A DNA stretch of 64,000 nt, from the NCBI GenBank assembly GCA_032158295.1, contig CM063252.1:15151885-15215884 (forward strand), given 5' to 3'. Positions 30,757 through 40,944 of the stretch are shown piece by piece. The position numbers and the translations under genes are program-made. Under the pieces are notes generated by a model. The model did not search any database and had not been told where the DNA came from. It worked only from the letters and a program-made list of their open reading frames with translations. How positions within the stretch are numbered: position 1 is the first letter of the stretch; each line of letters starts with the position of its first letter. This DNA is from Pycnopodia helianthoides. Taxonomy: Eukaryota; Echinodermata; Asteroidea; Forcipulatida; Asteriidae.

Positions 30757-30900
30757 AAGGTAGGGTCATACTTTGGTAAGTACTCCAAAAAATTACTGAC
30801 CATAAAAAACTTACTTGGTGAGAAGGACTGTAGCTGTTGATAGTATCAACTGTTTTGAGAAAAGATTCTCTTCAAAGTAATATGGTTTTGATAATTTTTC
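30757..30900 (+). mobile_element. Left part of tcatagattggt TTAA-type MITE
   Basis: aaggtagggtcatactttggtaagtactcc matches 47548 and 37111 family copies; the right end is missing. Confidence 0.55.
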
Positions 30901-30915
30901 ACCCTAAAACAAACA

Positions 30916-31005
30916 ATTATTTGGAACAATCTTCCTCCTGTCATCAGGGAATCTGTTAGTTTATCTCTATTTCGTAGAGCTCTTAAAGACTCACCTCTCA
31001 CCATG
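30916..31005 (+). pseudogene. Second LINE reverse-transcriptase C-terminal fragment
   Basis: The frame from 30922 reads WNNLPPVIRESVSLSLFRRA and LKDSP, the same W-N-x-LP-x-x-IR-x-S...F-x-x-x-LK pattern as at 28669. A short decayed piece of a different copy. Confidence 0.6.
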
Positions 31006-31040
31006 TTACTTTCTATCATGTGCGCTATGATCTTGGTTGT

Positions 31041-31290
31041 GGCGTGTCGTGGCCGAACGGAAAAGAGAACCGGACTCAAGCTCTGGTGTTTCTGATCAGC
31101 AGAGTGTAGGTTCGAGTCCCGGTCAAGACACTTCGGACGGGACGTAAAGCCGTAGGTCCCCTGTGTTGTGTAATGCACGTAAAAGAACCCAGTACACTTA
31201 TCGTAAAGAGAAGGGGTTTGCCCCGGTGTTCCTGGTTTGATTGGCTGCGTATTGCGCCACAGCACCTTGTAAACCCGCTACATGGTGCTA
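31041..31290 (+). mobile_element. tRNA-Leu(CAA)-like SINE, forward
   Basis: Body 31046-31126: anticodon stem ccgga/tctgg, loop ctcaagc (CAA with T33), long variable arm, and B-box ggttcgagtcc. The tail gacgtaaagccgtaggtcc to cataaaag-like aaagaacccagtacactt matches 12096-12480. Confidence 0.75.
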
Positions 31291-31400
31291 TGCAAAGGAA
31301 AAAAGGTCTCATACTTCAAAACGTAGCTCCATATACCTTCAAGGATAAATACTGTAGCGCCTAGAAACGTAGTATTATAAAGCGTGGTATGGATGTAAAT

Positions 31401-31648
31401 GTGCACAGCCACAATCATGGATACACTTTTTGTTACAAAGACACCAAATGAACAACACATAAATATTGAGTAACTCTTTGCAGATCTTGTATGCGACAAA
31501 CTCAAGTACTTTCTACTCTTCATTCATACTGCGCTGGTTAATCAATTTACAAACCACATTGAAAAAGCTGCTACCTCACTGGTTTTCAAACTGTTGTTCA
31601 TAACATGGACACGAAAAAAAATGTGTACCCATGATTGTGGCTGTGCAC
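31401..31648. mobile_element. MITE with gtgcacagccacaatcatgg ends, copy 2
   Basis: Ends gtgcacagccacaatcatgg and ccatgattgtggctgtgcac are perfect inverted repeats. Reverse complement of 16802-17044. Confidence 0.85.
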
Positions 31649-31728
31649 AAATGTAAAGTAAAGTAACCAATAGCGCTTGATGGACTTTAATTGTCATGTC
31701 ATGTTATGTTTGTGTTTTTTCTTTGCAG

Positions 31729-31930
31729 TGGCAAACCGTTTTGTCTCGGAGTACGGCATGGTCAGACTCTCCATCGGGGAGGCAATCCGCTTCGTTCTGA
31801 ACCAGCAATCCAAGACGGAGCTGGCCACCCAGCTGAATGTCCACCTACAGACCGGGCAGACTGTGCCTGATGAACTGGCTGTACAGGCACTGGAGCTGTC
31901 TCTGCTGGACATGAGGGCCAACACCAGAGG
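31729..31930 (+). CDS. AK9: AK9 window exon 19: third kinase domain, NMP-binding region
   Basis: The acceptor is tttctttgcag and the donor is CAGAGG|gtaatt. The exon is 202 nt, phase 1 to phase 2. It follows the Walker A of exon 18 with ANRFVSEYGMVRLSIGEAIR, matching the adenylate kinase order (LAxxFGxxxLSxGDxLR) with Glu for Asp. It then has LQTGQTVPDELAVQALELSL, the NMP-binding helix pattern (G-x-x-VPDE). These are core residues of a nucleotide kinase, and nothing essential is obviously missing. Confidence 0.95.
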
Positions 31931-32376
31931 GTAATTATTAGTATTATTATTATTACTACTATTTAATCAACCAAAACAGCAGATGCAGATCAGAGGTCGA
32001 ACCCTACCGCTTTGAGCCAGTTGTTCCACCGAGCAAACAAAACAACGATCAGGCCAACCACTACGTCTGAACATGCTAGTCAAAGTGCAATCTTCAGTCA
32101 GTTCAAAAGCGATATCATCTATAAAGCTTTTTCAAACAGCGCCACCAGCCGGCACTACGCTGAAAAAAAGTCACAGAAATTTTGTAAACATAAGACGCAT
32201 TTTTGTTTCCGAAGTATTCATAATTCCAAACTTCCAATGCTAGTTCATAGATACAATATAAAGAAAACAAAATGTTTCTCTTTGCTTGAAATACGTCGTT
32301 CATGTTGCTCTTTGAAAATCTCTATCCATACAGCCTAAAATTTAAACATGAAGTGTTAACTTTTTCCTCCGTTTAG
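31931..32376 (+). other. AK9 intron between window exons 19 and 20, nothing recognised
   Basis: Starts with a short ATT repeat (31937-31965). No transposon, RNA gene or exon recognised. Confidence 0.55.
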
Positions 32377-32523
32377 CTTTGTACTGGATGGATACCCCGT
32401 CACCAAACGCCAAGTGGACCTGATGACTGAGCACTGCATCATACCGGTCTGTGTGATCGAACTTCAAGTGGACAGCCGAGAGCTGATGGTGCGAGGCATG
32501 AAGGATAAGAAATCAGCAGACAG
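32377..32523 (+). CDS. AK9: AK9 window exon 20: FVLDGYP strand of third kinase
   Basis: The acceptor is tcctccgtttag and the donor is GCAGACAG|gtaaac. The exon is 147 nt, phase 2 to phase 2. It opens FVLDGYPVTKRQVDLM, the equivalent of GFVLDGFPRT, with Tyr for Phe and Val for the substrate arginine. It then has CIIPVCVIELQVDS, the parallel strand, and a short LID start (RELMVRGMKDKK). Loss of the FPR arginine suggests altered substrate use, or a structural role, for this domain; that is inference. Confidence 0.94.
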
Positions 32524-33662
32524 GTAAACAGATAAAAGAGACAAACAAACCGACAGGCGGAATGGCAGTTTTAGGGGGTTGCAAGTTTTTTTAAGAACTA
32601 AGGGTGGAACAAAAGGGCAGAGCTTCAGTGCCCGATTTTTGTAAAGCACAAAAACTTTGCTAAGCACAGAAAAAATGTGCTTAGCAGAAACAGGTAACCA
32701 GCCAAAATTACGTAAAGTTTTCATCATGACTCGTTTTTTTTCTTTCTTAGCATTATTTTCTTCCGAACAGCTTTTTCGAAATCGGGCACTGAGCGGTGGT
32801 ACAACCTTTTAGAGTCCATTTGAGTTCAATTCATGATTATTTTTAGTTGAAGATTGCAAAATATTAGTTTGGGGACTACTGTTGTCAAAGGAAGGTTCGA
32901 GCAACAGAAAAAAAGACACTAGCACATTTGTCTGGAGCCCCCCATTTAATTTTCACCAATAATTATTGTTGGGATGTAAACAACTAGATTCATATGAGGC
33001 CCTCTTCAAAACCACAGCCTGAGATATACCTTAGGCTCCAGCAGTTTTTTTTTTTAACGTGCGCTTTCATTAGGGACTTCAAGCAGGCAGACTGAGCCCA
33101 AGCCGAAGAACTGATGTCAACTTTTTTTATTAAAGTTTATTAAAAGCATTTCAAAATTCACGGCCAGAGGCCGAATTTGAATTTGAATCACAACATTAAA
33201 AAATAGAGGTAAAAAATATAATTTAAAGTTAAAATAGGCAAGAAAATAAAATCTACAACATAACATTAAATACACTTACAGAAACAAATTAGACAAAAAC
33301 AAAAAAAGAAGAGAAAACACAGAAATTACAGCAATAAAAGGACGTAAAGCAAGAGCAAGAAAATAGTCCAGCCAAAAGAAAAAAAAGTGAGGCTCTATTT
33401 AAAATACGAGTGAGGTAGGGGATAGCCCCTGTTTGCCATGTCTATCCAACTTGGAATATTAAGGTTCTTGAAATGGCTGTGTGTGTCTGAGAGCCATAGA
33501 ATGGGTTTTGGGATTTATTTGGAACCAATTAAGTAAAACGGTGACAAGAAGCACATCTTCTTGCAAATTTACGACACAGTTCTTCTCTCCTGTGGGACAT
33601 AGTTTGTAAGCAATTGTCGCTTTAAAGACATTTCATTTAACTTCCTTCCTCCCCCCCCCCAG
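32524..33662 (+). other. AK9 intron between window exons 20 and 21
   Basis: The intron contains a MITE with cagtgcccgattt ends (32626-32791). 33130-33400 is an A-rich stretch that might be the tail of a retroelement, but I could not name it. A run of C precedes the acceptor. Confidence 0.5.
32626..32791. mobile_element. MITE with cagtgcccgattt ends
   Basis: cagtgcccgattt and aaatcgggcactg flank an interior with gcttagcagaaacaggtaacc, related to the gggcccaa family interior. Confidence 0.7.
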
Positions 33663-33880
33663 GATTCTGCCGCTGCATGACAGCACTCAGATCCTAGCCA
33701 TACGCATCGCCTCCTGGCAGAAGGAGATCACAGGGGTGCGGGAGTGGTACAAGGAACAGCATCGCAACTGGGTGCCCCTGGACGGGGAGAGGTCCAAGTG
33801 GTGGGTGTGGAACCGGGCGTGCCAGGAGGGCAAGAGGACTGTCAGACATATCCAGGAATACCTACAGAGGATATCGGAGG
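33663..33880 (+). CDS. AK9: AK9 window exon 21: LID and C-terminal helices of third kinase
   Basis: The acceptor is a C-tract ending ccccag, and the donor is TCGGAGG|gtaagg. The exon is 218 nt, phase 2 to phase 1. It encodes ILPLHDSTQILAIRIASWQ, then VREWYKEQHRNWVPLDGERS and KWWVWNRACQEG, ending in a basic helix (RTVRHIQEYLQRI). The Trp/Tyr-rich middle resembles the end of AK9 kinase repeats. It closes the third kinase before the last two CPV modules. Confidence 0.94.
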
Positions 33881-34621
33881 GTAAGGAATGGATCATTCTT
33901 GGTAGTGGGTTGAGGGGGGGGGGGTAAGGGGGACATTTGTCCTGAACAAATTGTCTCCCCCCTAAGCTTGGGCGATATCCCTTTTTTTCAGCCACAATAT
34001 ATCATCGAGAATATATCGCGATACTCGATATTATTGCGATTAATTTTTGATGACGGCATTCTTCTACAAATCTCACGGTGTGAGTTGTGGCTATGAATGA
34101 CTTATCACTTATACTGTTGTTCCAATCACGTATTCTTCGGGTTTTACTCTAAACCTATGGTATGAAAATGTGGGCCTATTACTTACACACATTTAATGTG
34201 TTAACTGCGCATGACAGACTGTTCTTTATGTGTGCATAACTAATTAGATCACGCTACTCGCACGTATGCATTAGCACGGGATAACGCACGTGATAACACC
34301 CGTCTGCGTGAGACCGCCTGATCGCTAAGGCTTTGATGTTGGTTTTTCCGAAGACTAAACCTGAAACCCCGTCGGATCGGATCTGTTTGGGAATCTTGCG
34401 GTTGCGGTCTGTGACTTGCAGCTCTTCGTTGCAGCAAATCGTTTTCAGGTTTCAAACTTTGCTCTGAAATTGTATTTTACACCATATTTACGCAAGGTTA
34501 GAGACTTGTATATTTTTCCCCACTTTCAGAGGACTCAATCTATTGGAAAATGGGGGCATCACAAACCTCAATTTGACCTTGGAGCCCCTCTTTAAAAGTT
34601 TCAACTCTTTGTTACCACTAG
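33881..34621 (+). other. AK9 intron between window exons 21 and 22, nothing recognised
   Basis: Contains a short G-tract (33915-33922) and otherwise no repeat, exon or RNA gene that I recognise. Sequence near 33990-34040 is rich in CG and TATCG (atatcgcgatactcgat), a local dyad. Confidence 0.5.
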
Positions 34622-34988
34622 GCAAGGCAGCTTCAATAGGGGAGATGTGCATCACTCCCAAGGAGTTTCTGGCCCGCCTCGGCGACTTCGGCCAATACTG
34701 CCCGGTAAGTCTTGCCAAGGAAGGGGAGCTGGTGGACTGCTCCGTCAATCCGACCATGGAGTACGCGGCCGAGTTCAGAGGGCGCTACTACAAGATGGAA
34801 GACCAGGCCAAGCTGGAGGAGTTCCTGGCCGGCCCGGAGCAGTTCGTTCCCCCGCTGGCGCCGAGGGCGCTGCCCTCGCCGGAGCACCTCCCGAGGAGGC
34901 GGTCCCCCATGGAGGTCAAGACTATGTTCCCCATGCAGCTGGAGCTACAGGGCTACTGCCCTGTCACGTACCTGGATGGTAAACTCAG
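34622..34988 (+). CDS. AK9: AK9 window exon 22: third CPV module and start of fourth
   Basis: The acceptor is gttaccactag and the donor is AACTCAG|gtaaga. The exon is 367 nt, phase 1 to phase 2. It encodes FLARLGDFGQYCPVSLAKEG, then YAAEFRGRYYKMEDQAKLEE, and FLAGPEQFVPPLAP. This is a full CPV, then G-RYY, then L-x-x-FL-x-x-P-x-x-(F/Y) module. After a proline/arginine linker a second module begins (LELQGYCPVTYLDGKL) and ends in the next exon. An in-frame upstream extension to about 34543 is blocked by the acceptor, and the frame fits the previous exon only with this start. Confidence 0.95.
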
Positions 34989-35895
34989 GTAAGATTTTTT
35001 CTTCTTATTATCGCTGAAACGCCTAGGGGAGGTGGAGGGTTGGGAATCAATGACGAAACATTAAAGGAACATTACAGAATTGGTTTTTGCTAACAAAACA
35101 GTTGCTGGCAGTGTAAGCAATTTATATACATAAACTGACAAACCTTTAGAAGTTTGAGATCGATCGGACATCTGGGTAAGTTTTTTTCTTACCAATTCTG
35201 TAATGTTCCTTTAAGTGGTTTTTGAGGCATTGCATTGTTAGGTATCAATGTATATTTGGTTTGGGGTAACAACATAATATGTAGATATCTACTGTGCTGT
35301 GTAGATTTGTTCTTTGAGAACTTGTCTTGCTATTTATTCTACTGTCCTGGAGTAGATTTTTCGGAATTCAAGAGACTTCTCAGTTCTGAAACTGTCCTTT
35401 TCAAACTGAGAAGTTTCCGGATTTCCAACAATCTACTATGGGGCATATCCATGGTGAATGCGCCAAAAGCTGGCCGCCCAATTTCTTGCTAACCTGTGAA
35501 AAATGTTTACGCTTTAATTGCTCATTTTTTTCTGCTACAGTAAGCACGACAATGTGCTTACCGTTAAACAGCTCTATGAAATTGGGCCCTCTGGGTTGTC
35601 ATATATTTTCAATTATTTTTTGAAGACTAAATCATTTACATGTATCTGTGTATATAAACTATCCACGGCTGTATACTTTTGTAATGAAAAAAAAAATTAA
35701 TCCTGAAAGATCATTTAATACAGCAGTATATGATTGTAGCGATGTGTTTTGCTTTACAAATATCACATAATTTGTTCGTTATTTCATTGTAAGAGTTGAA
35801 CTTACATCATACGCAAGCTGTTGGAGCAGCAACTCTGTAACTTGATCACCAACGTTCCTCGATCGTTTCTTCTCCCCCCCCCCCCCCCCCACCAG
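34989..35895 (+). other. AK9 intron between window exons 22 and 23
   Basis: The intron contains a short internally deleted TTAA-type MITE (35061-35214) and a solo right end of the gggcccaa family (about 35565-35590). The acceptor region is a run of about 18 C (35873-35890) ending accag. Confidence 0.55.
35061..35214. mobile_element. Internally deleted TTAA-type MITE
   Basis: TTAA at both borders and both ends of the gaacattacagaattggt family, but only 154 bp against about 395 in full copies. Confidence 0.85.
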
Positions 35896-36212
35896 GTACG
35901 AGGCCATCATTCCCGGGAACACCGATCTTCTCGTAGAGTACAGACAGAACCTCTACTGCTTCGTCGACGAGGCCAGACTCCAGAAGTTCCTCCGCCACCC
36001 CGAGCGCTACTACAAGCTGAAGCTGCCCCACAAGCTGCCGCCGAAGAAGGACCCCCTCCTGGTCACCTCCCTGCCGATGCTGGGCTACATGGAGCAGGCC
36101 CTCTCCGTGTCCATCACCAAGGCGCTGACGTCTGTCGGGTGCTTCAAGCCAAAGTTTCCGTTTCTGACAGCGTCGCGGTCGGCTGTGATTTACCTGGCTT
36201 ACCATCTAAAAT
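35896..36212 (+). CDS. AK9: AK9 window exon 23: fourth CPV module
   Basis: The acceptor is a C-tract ending ccaccag and the donor is CTAAAAT|gtaagt. The exon is 317 nt, phase 2 to phase 1. It completes the fourth module (TDLLVEYRQNLYCFVDEARL, then QKFLRHPERYYKLKLP) and continues LPMLGYMEQALSVSITKALT, a helical segment. The end SRSAVIYLAYHLK is hydrophobic. This is the last globular part before the C-terminal tail. Confidence 0.95.
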
Positions 36213-37110
36213 GTAAGTTTCTCATCTCTTTTTTTTTTCTTCTTTTATTCGCAGTATTTTTGACCGCCTGAGAGGGCATAGATGAACCAAATTTATTCGC
36301 TGCAAAACAATTATACAAATTGGGGTTTTATTTCAGTAGGCGATTCCTGTTGTTTATTCGGCCATTGATACAAAAAAATAATATACGAACAGTCAGTTGC
36401 AAGGAAATTAGCTGTTGAAAAGCGCCCTCATGCATTCAAAATATATATTGTCAATTCTTCGCTCACTGCTATTCCAGTACAGAAATGTGCAGAAATAAAA
36501 GTTTTTTAGTATGTTCGAGATAGCTTAGAGGGTGCCAATTTTAACAGTTATCGTACAATTATTAAAGTTATCGTGCCTATAATCTATATCATTCTGTAAA
36601 AGCAAATTACGCTCCTGCACTTTTGTTCTTGTTCGACCCAAAGTTATTTTAAAATTTACCCAGTCAGTTTCCCTTGTGGTTTACTACTTGATTTGGGAAC
36701 ATCTTTGGTGCAAGTCTGTATTTGTTTTCTGTCGGTTGTTAAAAACGACTTCTCACCATAGTACAAGTACATTCTATGACCACCTTCACACAAATTGTAA
36801 AAAAAAAAAAAAAAAAAAAAAAAAGAAGATGTTGAACACATGTTCATGTTTTCATCTGTTGAATAACTCGCTCGCTGGCAAATATCCAGGCCCCCCCCTC
36901 CTAATCCATTCCAAGGTAGAAGGTCACGAGGTCAAGCTGGCAAAGCAATAAAAAATTGCTATCAACAGGTAACTATTCCCAAAGTGGGCCAATACCCCCA
37001 AGAAAGTCATCAATCTCCACCACGTCTGGATTGTTAGGCCTAGATTTATTTAGTTGTGATTCCGATTCTCATTGCGTACAATAAAAATGTTTGTTTTTCA
37101 TTACGGGCCG

Positions 37111-37425
37111 TTAAAGGTAGGGTCATAGATTGGTAAACACTCCGAAAATTAATAACAATAAAATCTTAATTGGTGAGAAGCACTGCAGCTGTTGATAGCA
37201 TAAACTATTATTTTCGAAATAGTTGGTTTGGATAATTCTTTCACCCAAATTTGTTTATGCATGAGTCGTTTCACAGCTTTCTGAGGGTTGGTGTCCGTTC
37301 GTGAATGCTGCGGCTAGAGATGCGACTGGTACCCGCTGTCACCTTCCTAAATGTTGATAGATTCGACGTTCACGTGAAAATATCATGACAGTTTTTTTTG
37401 CCGTTTTCTCAACCAAGTAGACATG
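37111..37425 (+). mobile_element. tcatagattggt TTAA-type MITE, partial
   Basis: ttaaaggtagggtcatagat at the left, then aacactccgaaaattaata. The right end is unclear. Confidence 0.6.
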
Positions 37426-37575
37426 TCTGAAGACACAAACATACACTGTTACTGATGCTAGTGATGCGTTCCAAAGTTGAGCGCTTGGCGTATTTGTGTT
37501 CTCGGTGACGGGAGAGAAGCACTGGATTAGTGACATCCCCCGGGTTGTATTTGTCTGTAGTCTTTTATTGCATCT

Positions 37576-37768
37576 GGGCCCAATTTCATAGAGCTGCTTA
37601 AGCAAAAAATTATGCTTGAAATATTTCTGCTAAGCAAAAATAAGCAGGATACCAGTCACAGATTGTACATGTGACATTGTATTTTGGCCGGTAACCTTAT
37701 TCTGGTTAGCATATTTTTGTTGTGCTTAGCTTCTTTTTGTGCCTAAGCAGCTCTATGAAATTGGGCCC
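37576..37768. mobile_element. Intact gggcccaa MITE
   Basis: 193 bp with gggcccaatttcatagagct and agctctatgaaattgggccc ends. Same length as 8015-8207 but opposite interior orientation. Confidence 0.88.
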
Positions 37769-37824
37769 TGATGAAGTCTTTATTGCTGCTATGACAGCTC
37801 ATGCAGGTTTTTGTATTGAGTAAA

Positions 37825-37955
37825 GGCCATGTCTGAATCGGTGGCTACGGCTAGATCATCGTGTCACCATGCAGTGAAGTATGGGCCATCCTTAGCGACA
37901 CCCTTAGCACAGTTGTAGCCGTAGCCGTAGCCGCCAATCCAGATCTGGCCGTAGC
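37825..37955. repeat. ggctacggct / agccgtagcc inverted repeat
   Basis: aaggccatgtctgaatcggt ...ccgccaatccagatctggcc pairs over short arms. Related sequence near 6020 and 21385. Confidence 0.5.
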
Positions 37956-38257
37956 TTTAAAGTGCTACCACTACCATTTCTTGTTTTGTTCAATCAGAAG
38001 ACCAGCATGGCTATCGCTATCAGTTTCCAATAGACGTCGGTGTTTCTGGTTCATTTCAAGCACCCTTGTTAACAGGTTTCCTCAGGCTTCCGAGTTAAAG
38101 TGATTATTTGGATTTTGACCAAAAAAAACGCCCTTGAAGGGTATCAAACACAGCGGCATTTTACATCCATTTTAATCTGAGGTTAGAGACTTTTTAATTT
38201 TTTTTCCCCATTTTCATAAAGACTCTATCTATCGGAAACTGAGTTGATCACAAAACT

Positions 38258-38834
38258 TAAGGCACTGGACACTATTGGTAATTACTCAAAATAATTTTAG
38301 CATAAAACCTACTTGGTAACGAGCAATGGAGAGCTGCTGATAGTATAAAACATTGTGAGAAACGGCTCCCTCTGAAGTAACGTAGTTTTTGAGAAAGAAG
38401 TAACTTCTCAGTAAAATATTTGAATTGATTTTGAGACCTCACGCTTGAGGTCTCGAAATCGAGCAATCAAGCATCTGAAAGCACACAACTTCGTGTGACA
38501 GGGGTGTTTTTTCTTCCATTATTATCTCGCAACTTCGACGACCAATTGAGTTCAAATTTTCACAGGTTTGTTATTTTGTGCATAATGTTGAGTACACCAA
38601 GTGAGAAGACTGGTCTTTGACAATTACCAAAGGTGTCCAGTGTCTTTAAGTTTACTCCCTGCTCACCTCCACCTCCCCTACACTATCCATCCATCCCTTC
38701 TTCCCCTTCCTCCCTTCCCTTCCCCTTCCATCCCTCATCCGTCTCTTATTCACCTGCTCCTCCCCCATGCCTTCGATACCCCTAGCGAGAAGACTGGTCT
38801 TTGACAATTACCAAAGGTGTCCAGTGTCTTTAAT
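38258..38834. mobile_element. cactggacac MITE with duplicated right end
   Basis: The element 38258-38648 is of the TTAA type. After a C/T-rich insert (38650-38785), the last 47 bases (gagaagactggtctttgaca...gtccagtgtctttaa) occur again at 38788-38834. Confidence 0.8.
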
Positions 38835-39265
38835 TTGATCTCGGACAACCTTCTTTAAAAAAGGGGCCAATTCTCTTGTGGAAAAGCTACCATCCAAAAC
38901 TTGCACCACTGCCAGCCATCTCCCCCAAAACTGAGCTCGTAAAGTAGGTCCTTATCTTCGATTTTTAAAAACCTCTTCTGTTTTCCTATTTGGGCTAACA
39001 GTGTTTTCCCCGAGGAGCGCAGCTTAAGTCCAATGCACGGGTTCGCATGACCTGCCTGGCTTCCCACTCTGGGAATGGGCGCTAGATTTATGTGTGGGAA
39101 CGTGAATCGTGTCAGCATGTTGTGCAGTTCCAACAGACTGCATCTGGGAAAAGAGATTAACAGGGAGGTTTCTGTACGCACTCTGGCAACTTTCCAAAAA
39201 GAAGTTCACTGATCAAACTATGACCCAGATAAAGAAAAACAAACAGATGAATCAATATATAAATG

Positions 39266-39640
39266 TTAAAGGCAAATATACCTTTGGTTTTTTGGAGCTG
39301 TTCGATTTTTTTTAATCCTATGTACATGTAGACATATACAATCAAACTAACCGGTGAAAATTTCATTGCAAAAGGTGGCAGTGTTATTGAGATATCGCCG
39401 AATATCTTGAGCGGTTGTCTCCACGCAGGAAGAATAATCCGCAATAAGAATACACAATCTGAGAAACATTTCTGAGATTGAAATGTTTTTGAATCCCTTT
39501 CTCTAAAACCACATTCATTAGAAGGGAATCGTTTCTCAACATGTTATACATTATTATCAGCTGCAGTGCTTCATAACCAATAAATTTGTTTATGACTAGT
39601 AATTTTTTGAGTAATTGCCAAAGGTATGCCCTCCCTTTAA
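39266..39640. mobile_element. TTAA-flanked MITE (atatacctttggt family), copy 1
   Basis: TTAA borders. Left aggcaaatatacctttggtt, right gccaaaggtatgccctccct. Confidence 0.75.
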
Positions 39641-39771
39641 AGCACTGAATGTCGGGGGGGGGGGGAGGAACTTGAGTTTCAATAATTTCTTGTGCAATAA
39701 GTTGCTGTGTAAATATAGGCCTAACCTGTTTAGATTGTAACAAGCTGAAAAGTCATTTCAGATTTTATATC

Positions 39772-40154
39772 GTAAAGGCAAAGTATACCTTTGGTTTTTG
39801 GGACCATTTGATTGTTTTAATCCTATATAAATGTAGATATATACAATAAAACTAACCTGTTGAAAATGGAATTTCAAAAGGTGGTCGCGTTTTTGAAATA
39901 TCCCCAAAATCCGCAGCGAATATGTCCATGCATAAAGAATAATCCCTAATAGGAATACAAGATCTGACAGAAACGTTTCTCAGATTCAAATTTTGGGGGG
40001 ATGAAAACTGACATATTTTCCATACCCACATTATTTTGAATTGAAATGTTTCTCAAAATGCTTTACACTATCAAAAGTTGCTGTACTTCTAACCAAGTCA
40101 GTTTTTATTGCCATTATTTTTCAGAGTGATTACCAATGTGTACCTTCCCTTTAA
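39772..40154. mobile_element. TTAA-type MITE (atatacctttggt family), copy 2
   Basis: Left aaaggcaaagtatacctttg, right accaatgtgtaccttccctttaa. Interior homologous to the copy at 39266. Confidence 0.75.
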
Positions 40155-40456
40155 CAGTGTAGGTTACAAAGTAAGGCCGGTTGCTTTCGTTTGTGATTAG
40201 GGAAAAGGCACCAGGGTGTTTTCTCCTTGGGGAAAGGGCACCCCTGTGAGGAAACTGTGAATTTCTACTGGAACATTTCATCATGGGCACCAAGTCAATG
40301 ACCAGGGGGGCACTGGAGGCAATTGTTTCTGCCCCTTCTGCCCTGCTGCCCATGAAGTGTATGAGCCGAGCCTCGGGTTTAAAATTATAAACAATGCAGC
40401 TCATGAAGTAAAATGATTTGTGTCATCTTTTCTTTTCTCTCCCCCTTTCCACTCAG

Positions 40457-40671
40457 CTTACAATCCGAGAAGCTCTGACTACGTCCGTAAGAAGTACCGC
40501 CGCAAACTCCAGCAGTTTGAGGAGAACTGCGAGCTGATCCGCTACCTGGGAAGCCACATGGGCGGCCGCTACAGACATCCCGAGGACAGACCCATCGATT
40601 TCGATCATAAGATGATCATGTTCCTGAATCTGAAGGGGCGGGAGCCGTCAGCGACTTCTCTGGCGTCCTGA
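40457..40671 (+). CDS. AK9: AK9 terminal coding exon with stop
   Basis: The acceptor is ctttccactcag and the frame runs to TGA at 40669-40671. The exon is 215 nt, entering in phase 1. It encodes YNPRSSDYVRKKYRRKLQQF, then EENCELIRYLGSHMGGRYRH, and ends LKGREPSATSLAS. It is a basic, Tyr/Arg-rich tail with a helix, and I see no targeting signal at the very end. The stop is followed by a G-rich stretch (40705-40730) and AT-rich UTR. Confidence 0.95.
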
Positions 40672-40944
40672 GGAAGGACAACGAGATCAATCCCCCCAAA
40701 ATATGACGGGGGGGAGGGGGGCGGGGGGTAGAGGATAAAGGGAGGGTACAACATTGGTTGGGCATGTCTAAACTTTGGAACACGTGAACATTTTCACTGA
40801 GAAATCATGATTGTTTTCAATGGAGATACACATCACTCTTATTATTAATGAGAAGGGCACAAATTTAAAGCGCATTGATACGTTATTGTAAAATGCAATA
40901 ATTATTATTAGTTATTATTAGACCCATTTTAGGAACACTTGAAG

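Larger units (their letters stand above)
36213..40456 (+). other. AK9 last intron (4.2 kb)
   Basis: The intron holds an A tract (36800-36823) and repeats at 37111-37425, 37576-37768, 37825-37955, 38258-38834, 39266-39640 and 39772-40154. 36240-36790 and 40160-40440 have nothing recognised. Confidence 0.6.
6430..40671 (+). other. AK9: AK9 transcription unit, 3' part (24 coding exons in window)
   Basis: Adenylate kinase 9 is a large multi-domain nucleoside mono- and diphosphate kinase. It transfers phosphate from nucleoside triphosphates to nucleotides such as AMP and CMP, and family members are linked to cilia and sperm flagella. Here 24 exons can be chained by GT/AG borders and codon phase. 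Two P-loops are visible (GPRGAGKS near 22658, GPPKSGKT near 30564), with three partner motifs: GGWILDNFP near 10850, FILEGFPRT near 24660 and FVLDGYP near 32377. The first P-loop must lie upstream of the window, so the gene is partial at its 5' end. The encoded part is about 1,490 residues, consistent with the roughly 1,900-residue vertebrate protein. Acidic Glu-rich linkers separate the domains. Exons are GC-rich with G/C-ending codons, unlike the AT-rich introns. Two junctions show frame problems (exon 6, and exon 11 to 12). Confidence 0.9.

Noticed and set aside
31046..31126. Functional tRNA-Leu gene
   Set aside because: Weak acceptor pairing and a conserved SINE tail shared with other copies.
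33130..33400. Retroelement tail
   Set aside because: A-rich and containing a ggccagaggcc dyad, but no coding remnant, target duplication or second copy was seen.
34543..34621. 5' extension of exon 22 by open frame
   Set aside because: The acceptor ccactag at 34621 gives the phase needed from exon 21, and the upstream frame lacks an acceptor in phase.
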